In this document: positions 31,887-42,660 of the stretch, one piece after another | Layout: each line of letters begins with the position of its first letter | Position numbering within the stretch: the stretch's first letter is position 1 | Assembly: GCA_019915135.1 (NCBI GenBank) | Contig: JAHLMK010000012.1 | Location: 744,001-808,000, forward strand | Direction: 5' to 3' | DNA from: Strobilurus pachycystidiatus | Lineage: Eukaryota > Basidiomycota > Agaricomycetes > Agaricales > Physalacriaceae | Length of the DNA stretch: 64,000 nt | Position numbers and translations under genes: made by a program | Notes under the pieces: generated by a model | Seen by the model: the letters and a program-made list of their open reading frames with translations, nothing else | Told to the model about the DNA's origin: nothing | The model's database searches: none

Positions 31887-33455
31887 ATGACCTCTCTTAT
31901 GCTCGTGCTCTCGGTCCTGCTGGCCACAGCGCGCCTAACACACGCACATTTCGCCGCCTGGGCTATCGGTACGTCTTCTTTCATACTCCGCTTCGCTGAC
32001 TCATGAAAATATCAGGCATGTATTGTCTGAATGGCACTCAAGGCTTTGACGACCAGAATAATAATGCTCCAGTGAGCCCACTATTCCAGGCATGTAATTC
32101 TCCCATGTGCCACTTTCATTCCTTGTTCACTTCCGTTTGAAGCTCACGAAGAGTGATTGGTGGTTCCACCATGTGAACGGCGTAAGATACCATCATCTTG
32201 CCCACACTATGTAGCCACTGACCACTCAACAGTGCGACGAATTTCCTCCAGACGAAGGCGATTTCCTGGAACTGTGCGTTTCATCCTCCCCCTTGGTCCT
32301 CGATATCACTGAAAACTCTCCGCCTAGACCCGCCAACGGCGAATTTACCGTCGAACTCGCTGTCAACCGTGCATTCACCACTCTCTCCTACAACGGCGTC
32401 AATGTGGCGCTATTTGGCGATGGAAGCGATCATCCCGAGTTCGCCGCGGGGGAGAAGGTGGGCAATATGACGACCTGTATCGGAAGCCCGAATAGTGCGT
32501 ATCCCTCGTCTCAACTCGAGGCAATATTGAATCTGATGACCCTCCAGTCCATACGCAAAATCAATCCATGGCCGCAGGAACGATCTTTGCCATCTCATAC
32601 GAAGTATGCAGCTCTTTCATGCTTCGAGAATTGTGGCTCATTCTCGATGCATAGTCGGAGATTGCAGACGTTACAGAAGACAATCTCGTCGTGTTCTCAG
32701 TGTTACCACAGTGAGGCATTGCTTCCTCAGCGTCAATGCGGAGCTATCTGATCTCTAATCTTAGCACACCCTGGTACCGCCTCGCAACATACGAAGTCCC
32801 AAACCTACCTGCCTGTCCAGACGCCGGGTGTATCTGTGCCGTGAGTTTACACGTTTCGAGTCGGATACACATCACTGACAAGTGAACGTTTCGCCGTTAT
32901 CAGTGGGGTTGGGTAAGTTTTCATTTTGCCTCTTTTCGACTGCTGAGCTCACACGCACTAGGTCGCTAACGGGTATGTCACGCCGATGTGGTATTTTTGA
33001 ATCCCCCCGTCTCATTCTTATTCAGATGCGGAGAACCCAACTTCTACATGCAAGGCTTCAGATGCAAAGTTACTGGAAAGACAGGAAACGCGCGTCTCGC
33101 CACAGCCAAGCCGCCCGTCTGGTGCGAGGATGACACTTCAAAATGTGTTTCCGGCGCCAAGCAGATGGTTTTCTACAACGCGCTGGATGGGAACAACGTC
33201 AACGTCAGCGGGTACGACATGGCAGGATCGATGAAATCGCCCACCTACAACAATAAGATGGGATTCTCGAACGGGCCACAAACGGATATCTTCGACAAAA
33301 GTGGGACAGCCACCACGACTAGCATCGCGCCCTCACACACTTCTGGACCAGGCGGTGGTGACAACGATAATGGAGCGGGAGCGCTGGCTGACGCTCTCCG
33401 CGAGACAACGCAATACTTTTTTGCACTTTTTCTACTTCCTTTCTTCATGGGATAG
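31887..33455 (+). CDS. AA14-type lytic polysaccharide monooxygenase, GPI-type tail
   Basis: Eleven exons (31887-31968, 32016-32089, 32143-32181, 32233-32273, 32328-32494, 32548-32603, 32655-32710, 32765-32840, 32904-32912, 32962-32972, 33026-33455) give 347 codons (346 aa). A 20-residue signal peptide ends ..RLTHA, leaving His as mature residue 1, the copper-brace His of LPMOs. The body matches AA14 as I know it: MYCLNGTQGF, WWFHHVNGCDE, NGEFTVELAVNRA, HTPWYRLATYEVP, CICAWGWVANGCGEPN and the late KMGFSNGPQTDIF. AA14 members were described as acting on xylan bound to cellulose. A Ser/Thr/Gly linker and a hydrophobic end (YFFALFLLPFFMG) suggest a GPI anchor. Two adjacent micro-exons (9 and 11 nt) and one GC-AG intron (32090-32142) are needed. 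Confidence 0.85.
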
Positions 33456-33747
33456 ACACCTGCTTCTGGACATGTATCACTTACTGTAGTGGAAACTTGA
33501 CGGTACGGCCCATAGAATACATTACACCGAAATAGATAACAACCCTCATAATATTTAAATTACCTATTTATCGCTCGTCCATCTGTATCTATCACTTCCC
33601 AACTACACGCTCTGGAGTCAGTCCAATTTTCACCATCAGTCTATGTTAACAAGGACAACAACAATCATCGTCAAGTAGTCTTTCAGAGCGGATAAGTTAG
33701 AAATATGGCTGAATACATAGTATATACTGCGGATCAGATCAAAGCTT

Positions 33748-35673
33748 TCAGAAGTCAAACTTGATCCCAATACACGAGAGTAAGAAGAGATACCACCACA
33801 ATGTCAGGCCCAAGACACGTCCCAAGACGTGTCTGATACCAAAAGCCTGCACGATGTCGAAGAACCGCGCGGCCAGCTCAACCACCCAGTCCTTCTCCGA
33901 CGCCCTGGGCTTCGACCGCACATCCCAGACGCTGCCATCAGCGAACTGGAGATCAAAGGGCAGGCTGACACCGTCGATGTGCGAAGCGGCCACGAGCCCG
34001 GAGGTGAACCCATCTTCGTGGAAGCCAAAGTTGAGGTATGCGCCGGCGAAGGATATGCCGCGCTTGTTCTGTATGGTGTCCATGAGGTTCTGAGCCTGGA
34101 TTGCGGTCTGGTCGAGGACGGGATGATCGTAGCGCCATCTTCCCCGGACAGTTGTCACATCGGGCTCGACCGGTGGGTTGAGGGTCACTAGCACAGGACC
34201 GTAGGTGTCTTGGGGGATATGTTGCAGTGCATTCATGCCGTACGTCCTTTCCGAGAGAGGTCATGAGCGGCACGATAAGCGCGAGCTAGGGAATTACATA
34301 CAGAGCGACTTCATCGTTGTTAGCTTTCTTCTTGCCACTACTGTCGACAACCGAGCGTGTGAGGTAATTCCAGCACGACCAGGCCAACCTGCTCTTCGGC
34401 ATCAACTGCAGGACTTCAGAAAGGGCTTCCCGGTTCCACTAATTCCAATTTGCTCACCTTCGGGTCCGAATGGAGAACAGCTTCGTTCTTATTCCACTTG
34501 AACCTGCCAAGTATTTCTTCTTCTTGCGACGTGATGTCACCACCAGCTTTTAAGATTGACAATGCTGTATTCGAATGACAAGCCATGATAACCCGGTCAA
34601 ACCGTTCTTCGTGGCCGTCCGCCGTTTTCAACACAATTCCTGACTTTGTGCTGACCGACTCGACGGCCGTTGAGAGATGCAGGTGCGACTCGGGTAGCCT
34701 TCCGAGGATAGCGTTAACGTAGGCGTGACTGGGGACGCGTCAGCTGAAACAATCGCGTCGGGGGGGAGGCGGATTGTATTACCTTCCTTCCTTGAACGTT
34801 AGCCATTTTGGCTTACCGGTAAGCTGGAGGAGATGATGGTTGTTCATGAATTGGATCAACGTTCGTGCTGGAAAGTCGAGAGCGCATTTGTCCGGTGGCG
34901 TACTCCATATCGCAGCGGTCATTGGCTAAGGCAACCAAAGCGTAAGTCGGTGTGACTGGACGAGCGAGGCAACTGACGATGAGATAGTTGTCTCTGAAGG
35001 CGTCAGTATACGAGCCCCAGTCTAGATATTCGCCGATGGAATAGTCTTCCCACTGTTCGGCATTCTGTTTATGCCACATGGAGACAAGCAGTTTCGCGGA
35101 AGCATTGAAGCGGAGGATGTCGTATATCATTCGCCACATGTTCACGTCCAGGACCCTCCATGGTTGGCAAAATAGAGTTGCAAGATTGTCACCGGCCCAT
35201 TCGAACTTCCCTTGGTCTCGGGAGATACTGAACGTCATTTCCGTCGGTAGGATACTGATGGCCGGATAGAGACTCAGAAAGCGAAGAAAGTTGGGGTACG
35301 TGAAGGGGTTGAATACGATCTAGGAAACGTAACACTTGAGAAATTCGCTTCACAGCTGGTGACAGGCTCACGTACGAATCCTCTGGTTAGCGTCAACAAA
35401 GTTGAGTGTGTTACGAGACTGAATCAACGTACGTGTCGACATTTACGGTCTTCTTTACGCCATCCTTTTCCACACTGAAGGGCACCGTATTGGCGTGGCC
35501 ACCAGGGCGACTGTCTGCTTCATACAGGTGTACTTCGTGCTCGCTGTACTCGTTCAAAGCCTAAGGTTGTCGGCGACATATTTAGCAGTTTGTCGATGCT
35601 CGGCCTAGAGGAGGTCACGCACCCATGTTGCAGCCAATCCTGAAACACCTGAGCCTACCACGGCAATTTTCAT
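33748..35673 (-). CDS. FAD-dependent oxidoreductase, COG2907 / amine-oxidase-like
   Basis: Multi-exon gene of roughly 500 aa. The N-terminal dinucleotide fold KIAVVGSGVSGLAATW is followed by HLYEADSRPGGHANT, the FAD-binding region of the flavin amine oxidase superfamily. Then come VFNPFTYPNFLRFL, FWRMIYDILRF-type WRMIYDILRFNA and IPMTAAIWSTPPD, which are typical of COG2907 proteins. Bacterial COG2907 genes often sit with cyclopropane-fatty-acid synthase and DUF1365, so a role in modifying unsaturated lipids has been proposed. That context is absent here. A C-terminal hydrophobic helix (LTLWWYLFLLSCIGI) suggests membrane attachment. It is convergent with the AA14-type gene. Intron positions in the middle are less certain. 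Confidence 0.82.
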
Positions 35674-36850
35674 GGCTGTCTGGCAGTGTCCTCTACGATG
35701 TCGTTGCGGACGTCACCGCTGTCAACCAGGACGCGATGCGACCCCGAGCGTCGCGTGAATCGGCGTGATGGCAAGCAGGTGCAAACCTTCGATCAATGTC
35801 ATTTCGGCTTTTCTGTTCTTGCTTCCAAGCCATCGAAAGCCAACCTTTCTTGACGCTGGACAGTGAACCGACTTACTTGTCCTTTCTTACAGAAAGCCTC
35901 TGCAGCGCATTTCAGACCCGACTTATTCCCTCATTGACAGCGGCGCCGATAGATTCCGTCCATTGATGCATCAACGTAACACTCGAAGCCGCTCTATATG
36001 CCGCTGCCATCTGTAAGGCTCGAAGTTAGCCGTAAAATTATCTGGCGGAATATTCGACAAGCCCTCTGAGTTGACGTGATGCCGTGGTTGGAAGATACCA
36101 CAGCTATAAATTCTCGAAATCCTTGTCATGTCTGTTGCTTGTTTAATTTTCACGTCAAAATCGCGGTTCATGTACGTCTGTTTATGCTGCACGTTTCGCC
36201 TGTTTGAGTACTCACAGTATATGTAGATCGCAAGGAAGTAAATTGGAAGCTGAGGCCGGTGAGGGCCTGGCGGAGCAGGTCACGCAGGCGCAGATCGACT
36301 ACTCTACCCGCAGTCTGAGTCTTCCAAATGTTCCATCATCGAATTCAAGTACGCCACGAACTTCCTGGGGGATCAGCTTGCGATGCTTCTCCAGGACGCC
36401 TGCTTTTCTGTGATACTGTTTCTCGAATTATACAGGTCTGTCTCTTCGCAAGCGAGGACCGGGCGAATAAATGAGACATCGGTACTCTCTCGCACCAAAA
36501 TTGGCGGCAATACCAGTCCCTCTCCACAGGCGATGTAACTAGAGCTTGCAGAAAGCCTAGTGCATCGTGGATTTATGTACCTCAAGGCATACGGTATGTG
36601 GCGCGTACTCGCCCTGGAGAGACTCACCTGACATTCATTTCGCAAGATGAAGTGCAATCAGCATTCCAGCCGCCCCCGTCGAAGCTTTCGTTCGCGCGAG
36701 AATGTCCGAATGACCAGTCTTCCTTGGAACGATTGCCAGCAGAGTTTCCACGAGGCTTCCGGACTTAATGCGCGGCGTCTTCCTGCTACGGGCATTTATA
36801 TATGCAGGCGAAAGGGAAAAATTGGATCGAAACGCCGTCTACCTCCCAGC
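35674..36850. other. Long intergenic stretch with one coding-like island
   Basis: Around 36305-36412 (+) a frame reads KCSIIEFKYATNFLGDQL and on to FSVILFLELY. It looks coding-like (amphipathic helices and a GT donor after it), but it has no clear start, family or partner exons. It may be a gene remnant. TTTATATATG at 36795-36804 is a good TATA box for the 7TM gene, about 50 bp before its ATG. Confidence 0.35.
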
Positions 36851-38102
36851 ATGGACTCACAGGTAGAGCACTCGTTTCGCATCCGGGACTCCTACTTCAA
36901 CTCGCTGTGTCTCGAACTGCTGACCCATGGCAAGAAGCTCCATTATCGCCTCGTAATCCCTGTCGCTTATCATCCCTCTAGGTATCTATACCGCCATCGT
37001 CGGCGTCGCGCTGTATAGTCTGTGTAAGTTGAAAAGTCTTCTACATTGCCTGTTTCCGACGTCACGTAATCCACAGTCAATCGATCCAGAAGGCAGTTTA
37101 GTGCAACGGCACATGTTTCGATGGCCTTTCTCATTGTGGCAATGTACTCCTTGTCCACGATTCACGTCGGTGTTCGCTGGTACTGGATACGGCAGGCCAT
37201 GATTGTGGACGGCTTGACTGCTTCATCGGTCGTCGCTTCCCTCGGAGACACAAGATTTTTGTGGCTCTGGCTCACTAGCGGCATCGTTGCAAGTCTCAAT
37301 ATACTGATCGCTGATTGTATCTTGGTGAGCAGGATCACCTCGTGTCTCTTTCGCAAACTCACTGTTGTTTACAAACAAGATTTGGAGGTGCTGGTCCGTG
37401 TGGAATGGTAATTGGAAAGTTATCGTCCTCCCTGTCATGTGTACCATTGTTGGAATCAGTGAGCTAGCTGTCTTCCCCGTGGTTACTTCGCTAAACTGAC
37501 GCTATCTTCAGTTTTTACTGGCTTTTTTATATACCAGGAAGAGCCCCATCCAAGCTCGCAATGGAGCTCATGGGGAGCATCAATTGACTGGGGTGTACCG
37601 TACTTTGCGATGTCCTTAGCGACGACCCTTCTCTGCACAACCCTCATCGTCTTCCGCATCTGGCAAATCGGGCGAATCGACGCGCTCAAGACATACCACC
37701 GTGTCATTGAGATCATCGTGGAGTCCGCGGCGCTCTACGCCATTGCTCTCATCGTCTTCCTCGCGTTCTTCGTCCGAGATGACCTGAATACCGGCTATCC
37801 TCAGGCTGTTCTGTACTCCATTACGGTACTTCGTCTCTTCATCTCGCTCTGACGCTAGCTTCTGACTTGCCTAATTCTGGCAGGGTATAGCACCGACCTT
37901 GATTGTCGTGCGTGTTGCCTCTCATCCCAGGGAGCATCGTACCACGGTTCCGTCTACCTCACTTCGCTTCGGGTCTGATACGACGCAGGGAGAAGGTTTT
38001 GAAGGTCAGGTTACGGGGAGCACTTCCTTCAGGACGGGGTCAGAGTTGGGCACAGAGGAAAAGGCGATGACGAATATGCGCCCCGTGTTCTTGGCAAAGT
38101 GA
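36851..38102 (+). CDS. Seven-TM integral membrane protein, basidiomycete orphan
   Basis: After splicing the protein has about 310 residues with seven hydrophobic helices: IYTAIVGVALYSLF, SMAFLIVAMYSLSTIHV, FLWLWLTSGIVASLNILIAD, VIVLPVMCTIVGIIF, FAMSLATTLLCTTLIV, IVESAALYAIALIVFLAFFV and LYSITGIAPTLIVVRV. Arg/Trp-containing loops (IWRCWSVWNGNW) and a Ser/Thr-rich cytosolic tail complete it. This is the common large 7TM family of Agaricomycetes with no assigned function. The first intron (36930-36981) uses a GC-AG boundary; without it the frame does not reach TM1. A TATA box lies at 36795. Confidence 0.75.
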
Positions 38103-39361
38103 AGACGCTTGCTTGTACATACATGAAACTGCTTTTGAACATCTTGCTGTATACTTATGAGTAACTTTTTGTCCCTTGTCATTGATATGAACGCAGCAAT
38201 GCACTTTTCGGAGATGCGATATTACAGGCAGAATACCACTGGATCGACTCAATGTTGATCAGTTCAAGGGGAGCGGATTGAATTCTTCTGGCGTTTTGCG
38301 CCTCTAGAGGTGGACAACCATACTGTATCATAGCAGACAGCTCCAAGAGGCTCAAAAGCTCAGCATTACACGGTACACACCTGGTACACACTACTGCACT
38401 ATCCGAGCGGACCAGAGCGGACCGGGAGGCTCGGACTCAGTCGGGTTTTCGGACCGTTGAGATCCCTCCTTCCTCTCAGCGACGACGACTTAAACAATTG
38501 TTGACAGCACTTCTAGCTCTCCCTAGCGTGTGTGATACTACCTAATGTCTCCGCAGTCAGTCTCATGGCACAGTGATGTCTCACTTTCCAGTGCAATCCT
38601 TCCTACTTTCGAAATCCATGCTTTCGTGGCTTGGGTCTACAGCCGATAAGCGCATGCTTGTAAGCCTCGTTTATTGCTCAACAAGCTGGCGCTTTCATAC
38701 CTACCAGCGTCCCTTGCAGTGTACTGAGAATGAAGTTTGCTTTTTACATCGTGTTCTGTTGTTTTGGTGGCGCACTTTTCTCCGAGTCGGCCTTATGGAT
38801 CGTTGGGCCGTGTAAGGTCAATCTGACTCATCCGAGATTGAAACAGCACCCGTTGGCGACAATCTATCCGCAAGTCTATCCACCCACTCCCCGAGCAGCG
38901 TCGGAATCGCCGCATGTGCAAGTCGTCTGAAACCTGTCACCAAAGTTCTTGGCGAATGTTACGCTATGTGACCCCCTTTGGTAAGTATTGTCCGCTGCGC
39001 GAAGGATTTGAAACTCTCCGTCTTCCAATGCGACTCGCAGACTCGCAAGACGGCAGTCCGACCAACCCACTACGGAGAAATATCTAAGAAGTTTCTGCTA
39101 CGACTTCCTCTTATCCACACCTTCCTCCTATCCACGCCGACTCCTCAATTGGTGGTATTGTTCAAGGTAAGCGGCCCATTTCGCGCCCGTCATGATGTCT
39201 TTGCGTGCTCAGTGGATTGATTGGCGTTGTAGCGTCCTTCCACCGCTGTTTCCACTCCCACTCGGGGCCAGTGAACGTAGCGAGCTGAAGTACCAAATAT
39301 CACTATACTAATACAACTCTTCACTTTCACTCCTCCCCCATTACTTCGAGCCACTTACCTG
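38103..39361. other. Intergenic stretch of 1.26 kb
   Basis: Contains only the short possible secreted ORF listed separately, and the F-box/LRR promoter. Purine-rich direct repeats (GAGCGGACCAGAGCGGACCGGGAGG) occur near 38406; these are listed only as a pattern and were not analysed further. Confidence 0.4.
38730..38930 (+). CDS. Possible small secreted protein (weak)
   Basis: Sixty-six codons from an ATG. The N-terminus MKFAFYIVFCCFGGALFSES is signal-peptide-like, followed by a Pro-rich region without further hydrophobic segments. No family, no clear promoter and no splice support. Could be chance. Confidence 0.2.
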   Translation: MKFAFYIVFCCFGGALFSESALWIVGPCKVNLTHPRLKQHPLATIYPQVYPPTPRAASESPHVQVV

Positions 39362-40753
39362 ATGTCCTCCAACATTGAAACCTTCCTCCCACCCGAGATC
39401 ATAGACGCCATAATTGATCAGGTCGGGATAATTCCCCCGGATTCGCTTGAATGCGAATTGATAGCGGCGAAACGTCGTGCCGCTCTGGGTGCTTTCTCCC
39501 TGACTTCCAGCTCATGGTTGCCCAGGAGTAGATTCCACCTCTTCCACGACGTACACCTTCCTCCCGATGATATCCATCGTTGCTCGACTTTCAGTGCTCT
39601 TCTCCACGACTCCCTTTGCACCATAGCGCCATACGTCCGAAGGCTCATCATCCGAGAGGCCTCCAATTTAGGTGGAATGGGAGCCCTCTGGTTCAACGAC
39701 GCCCTACCTCAGCTCGCGTCACTCCACAATGTCCAGACGCTGGCGATATTTGGCGCCCGGTTTGACCGCATGAGGCCCGACCAATGGTCGTCCACCGGGG
39801 TTCCTTTCTTCTCTCAGATGAAGGTGAAGGAGCTACATCTAACCGGATGCCAGTTCCGTACCCCCGACCAATGTCTTGAGGCAGTAGCCACATGTCAATC
39901 ACTAGAGACACTGGTCTTACGAAGGACGTCCTTGGACATGGACATGCTAGTTGGCCTCAATCTTCGCCTAAACCCGCTACCCCTTCCTCCTACCCATCTC
40001 AAATCGCTGAGCATCGACAGCCACAGGATGGGCAACTACGATTCCGTCATGCGCTGGTTAGCCTATACATCAGAATACGAGCCCAGAATCTCGAAATTGG
40101 TGTTGGAGCGCGTTACGGATACCGAGACGTCGGTCATAGGAGAATTTCTCAAACACCTGGGACCAGCATTAGAGGATCTGGACATCTTAGTAGTGGATGT
40201 GGCGGACGAGTGCGACACTCAAGGCGCGTTTGCATTGGGCTTACATACTACGAACCTTCCCTCCGCTGATGCTTTGAACTGTAGAACAATTCTGCCGCTG
40301 CGTCGATCTGGGGTACAACACTTCACTGCGCTCCATCACATTTGATCAACTCTTGATTTGCGACCCGTATCCGGCGCATCTAGAGGTAGCGAAGTATGTC
40401 CCAGTCGTGTTGCGGACGGTCCAGTCACCCATGAGAGAATTGACCTTCCGCGTCTCTATCAACGCGCCGGAAGATCTCAATGTCATCGACTGGGACGACA
40501 TTGCATCAACGATTCGAAACGGCGACAATTGGAGGACGTTGGAGCGCATCGTGGTCTCGGGTCCACGCAAGGGGATTTTGAAGGCGTCCGAAAAATGGCT
40601 GAGAAATAGGCTGGCTGTGTTGGATGAGAAAATCGAGGTGTCTTGTGCTCTGATGCCGAGAATAATTCCTACAGTGAGTTGTTGGTTTCTTTCCCCAGTC
40701 ACTTGTTGACGGCGAGATAGATAATGGGCATACACCTCCCCAAGGACGATTGA
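39362..40753 (+). CDS. F-box/leucine-rich-type protein
   Basis: Proposed exons 39362-40223, 40285-40673 and 40721-40753 give 428 codons (427 aa). The N-terminus FLPPEIIDAIIDQV is the degenerate F-box start common in Agaricomycetes. It is followed by SLTSSSWLPRSRFHLFHDV and a series of LRR-like strands (VKELHLTGCQF, LETLVLRRTSL, LKSLSIDSHRM, ISKLVLERV). The second exon frame (EQFCRCVDLGYNTSLRSITFDQLL) is needed to continue the repeat pattern. Joining it requires an intron with a GC donor (AAG|GCGCGT..TGTAG) or else a frameshift. Probable SCF substrate adaptor; target unknown. Confidence 0.7.
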
Positions 40754-40919
40754 GAATAGATAACGATCGCTGCTCTATTCATTGCGGCGTAAATGTATAG
40801 TCATCCTTACACTTTACGACCAAAATAGTGTACACGTCGCGAGAAATTCTAGGCTTCAATTATTAAACAACGAAGATGTCACTTTGAGATTTGTGGACTT
40901 ACTGTGTCTCTGCGTGCAC

Positions 40920-41639
40920 TCATAGGAGGGTCAGTCCTGCGCCAACCAATATTCCGGCCAAGACGCCAGTCACGCCCAGAACGTGGCCTTGCTTGACGGT
41001 GGAAATAACGGTGGAAGCACTGGATGCGAATGTCGTCGCAAAGCCTCTCGTCGGATTCGGACTCCCGGAGATCGTAAACGTAACAAGCGATGTATCGGTC
41101 GTTGCAGACGCCGACGTTGTTGTTGTAGCGTCCGAGGCGTTCACAATGGAAAACTTAGGTGATACGGCGTGTACGACGCCTTGCGATGCATTGAGTAGAA
41201 CGACAAAATAGTCCTCGCCGGTCGGAATGTCTTCCAGATATATTTTGAGCTTTCTCGGTGATGTTGTCTCGCAAGGGACTGCGAGCCACGACGGTTAGGC
41301 CGAGTGGCACAGACGATACTTACTAGGACGTACCATTCAAAGCCCCATACAGCAAGCCGTCGGTGTTGAGTCTTGTCAGCTCCATGTCAAAGGCGGTCAG
41401 GCCGTCCAAAGATCCCTTCTCCCATTGTAGAAGATTGTACGCTCCATTCTCCCATTGCTGGGACAGCGCAGGTTTGATGATCGTAAAGTAGCCTTCGGAT
41501 ATGTCAGGGCAGGCTCGGATAACGCAGAATGCATGCATCTACATTGTGCTGGAAGGATGAGAACAGCACAGAACGCGATGAACAGGATTGTCTTGACTGA
41601 GCGTCGCGTAGTACGGCTGCACCACTGGCAGGAAGTCAT
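40920..41639 (-). CDS. Kre9/Knh1-like GPI-anchored cell-wall protein
   Basis: Exons 41639-41543, 41492-41334 and 41278-40920 give 205 codons (204 aa). A basic N-terminus and a hydrophobic core (TILFIAFCAVLILPAQC) form a signal sequence. One compact domain, from YFTIIKPALSQQWENG to VVHAVSPKFSIVN, has the spacing and 'W..G....W' character of the fungal Kre9/Knh1 N-terminal domain. A Ser/Thr-rich stalk and a hydrophobic end (VLGVTGVLAGILVGAGLTLL) without a cytosolic tail indicate a GPI signal. Family members are linked to beta-1,6-glucan and wall organisation; the exact role here is inferred. Confidence 0.78.
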
Positions 41640-42001
41640 GGTTGATGGGCAAAGTGAGCATCTAAATATTAATACCTGCGGGTATCTGTCCCAGCTGCGG
41701 ACGTAAAGAAGACGTTCAAAGTGTACTGCGCCAGAGACGCATCGATTTCGAGGCGCGGATGCCCTGTAATCCCAATTCAATGTAATTCGGGCGCGAAGTC
41801 GGATCCAGTGCTAATCAACGAATCCTATCCCGCGAGTATAGTTGTAGTGCGACCACTACAAGGACAGTCAGCCACAGATACAAAGATACTTTCCCGTTTA
41901 GGCTCCGAATAGGTAAAGCTCGAATGAGGGCTCTGCGGATAGTATGTAAGTAAGTGTTCGAGTGAGGAAAGGCCGCACAGGCCCTACTTGGCTACCAGAG
42001 C

Positions 42002-42393
42002 AGGACCGATGATAATGCCTATAAGAGGTCAGAATGGAATGCGGACAAATTTCTGACTTTTGGACCCAAATGTTGGCCCAGAATGCGGACAAATGGGACC
42101 CCAAGATCCCAAGGTCAGCCCAAAATGCGGACAACACTCAGGGTGAGTCAGGGATGAGTATCAATGAGTGAGGCTGCAGCATACCATTTCGGGGGAACAA
42201 TGGGCGGGAGCACGTGGTCACGCCCCAGGCGGGCAAAAAATTGTCCTAATCGGGATATTTTGCGCCTGACAGGGTCATGTCAGCCCAGAATGCGGACAGA
42301 TCTGGCGGCATAGCCGCCGAGAAAAATGCGGACAAATTCTGCAGAAAGGCAAACATTTGATTCTAACCTCTTATAGGTATTATCATCGGTCCT
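42002..42393. mobile_element. 392-bp MITE with 34-bp TIRs and 8-bp TSD
   Basis: The left end AGGACCGATGATAATGCCTA.. and the reverse complement of the right end agree at 32 of 34 positions. The element is bracketed by a perfect 8 bp target-site duplication ACCAGAGC (41994-42001 and 42394-42401). Inside are five direct copies of AATGCGGACA (42038, 42082, 42124, 42289, 42325) and a GGCGGC-ATA-GCCGCC hairpin at 42304-42318. No coding capacity, so it is non-autonomous. An 8 bp TSD fits hAT-like families, though the termini are not the usual CAG..CTG. It lies between the divergent Kre9-like and SET5 genes, in the promoter space of both. Confidence 0.88.
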
Positions 42394-42660
42394 ACCAGAG
42401 CGCGTCTCGTTGTGACATGATATGCCAAAATTCATAAAGTCTTTGATTCGTAGAGTCTATGCCAATGCAAGAGAAGATATGGTCAACATGGAAGTGGAAC
42501 AAGTGACGAGGACGTGATATTATGTAAGCATTATTGACGCCGAAGTCCGTCATCCCGACAGTGATTTTCCAGATACCAGCTGATTGTAACTTTCATGTCC
42601 ACTGCAGGCATATTGCCTCAATAGTCGCTCTCCTCGCTCCTCTGCGCCTGAGCTGTCAAT

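Noticed and set aside
31887..33455. AA9 or X325 copper protein instead of AA14
   Set aside because: The WWFHH..GCDE, HTPW.RLATYEVP and CAW.W...GCG.PN blocks fit AA14 as I know it; AA9 motifs are absent.
40224..40284. Frameshift pseudogene call for the F-box/LRR gene
   Set aside because: A 61 nt GC-AG intron restores the frame with a plausible acceptor and the downstream exon ends in a further normal intron, so an intact gene is more likely; left as uncertain in the entry.
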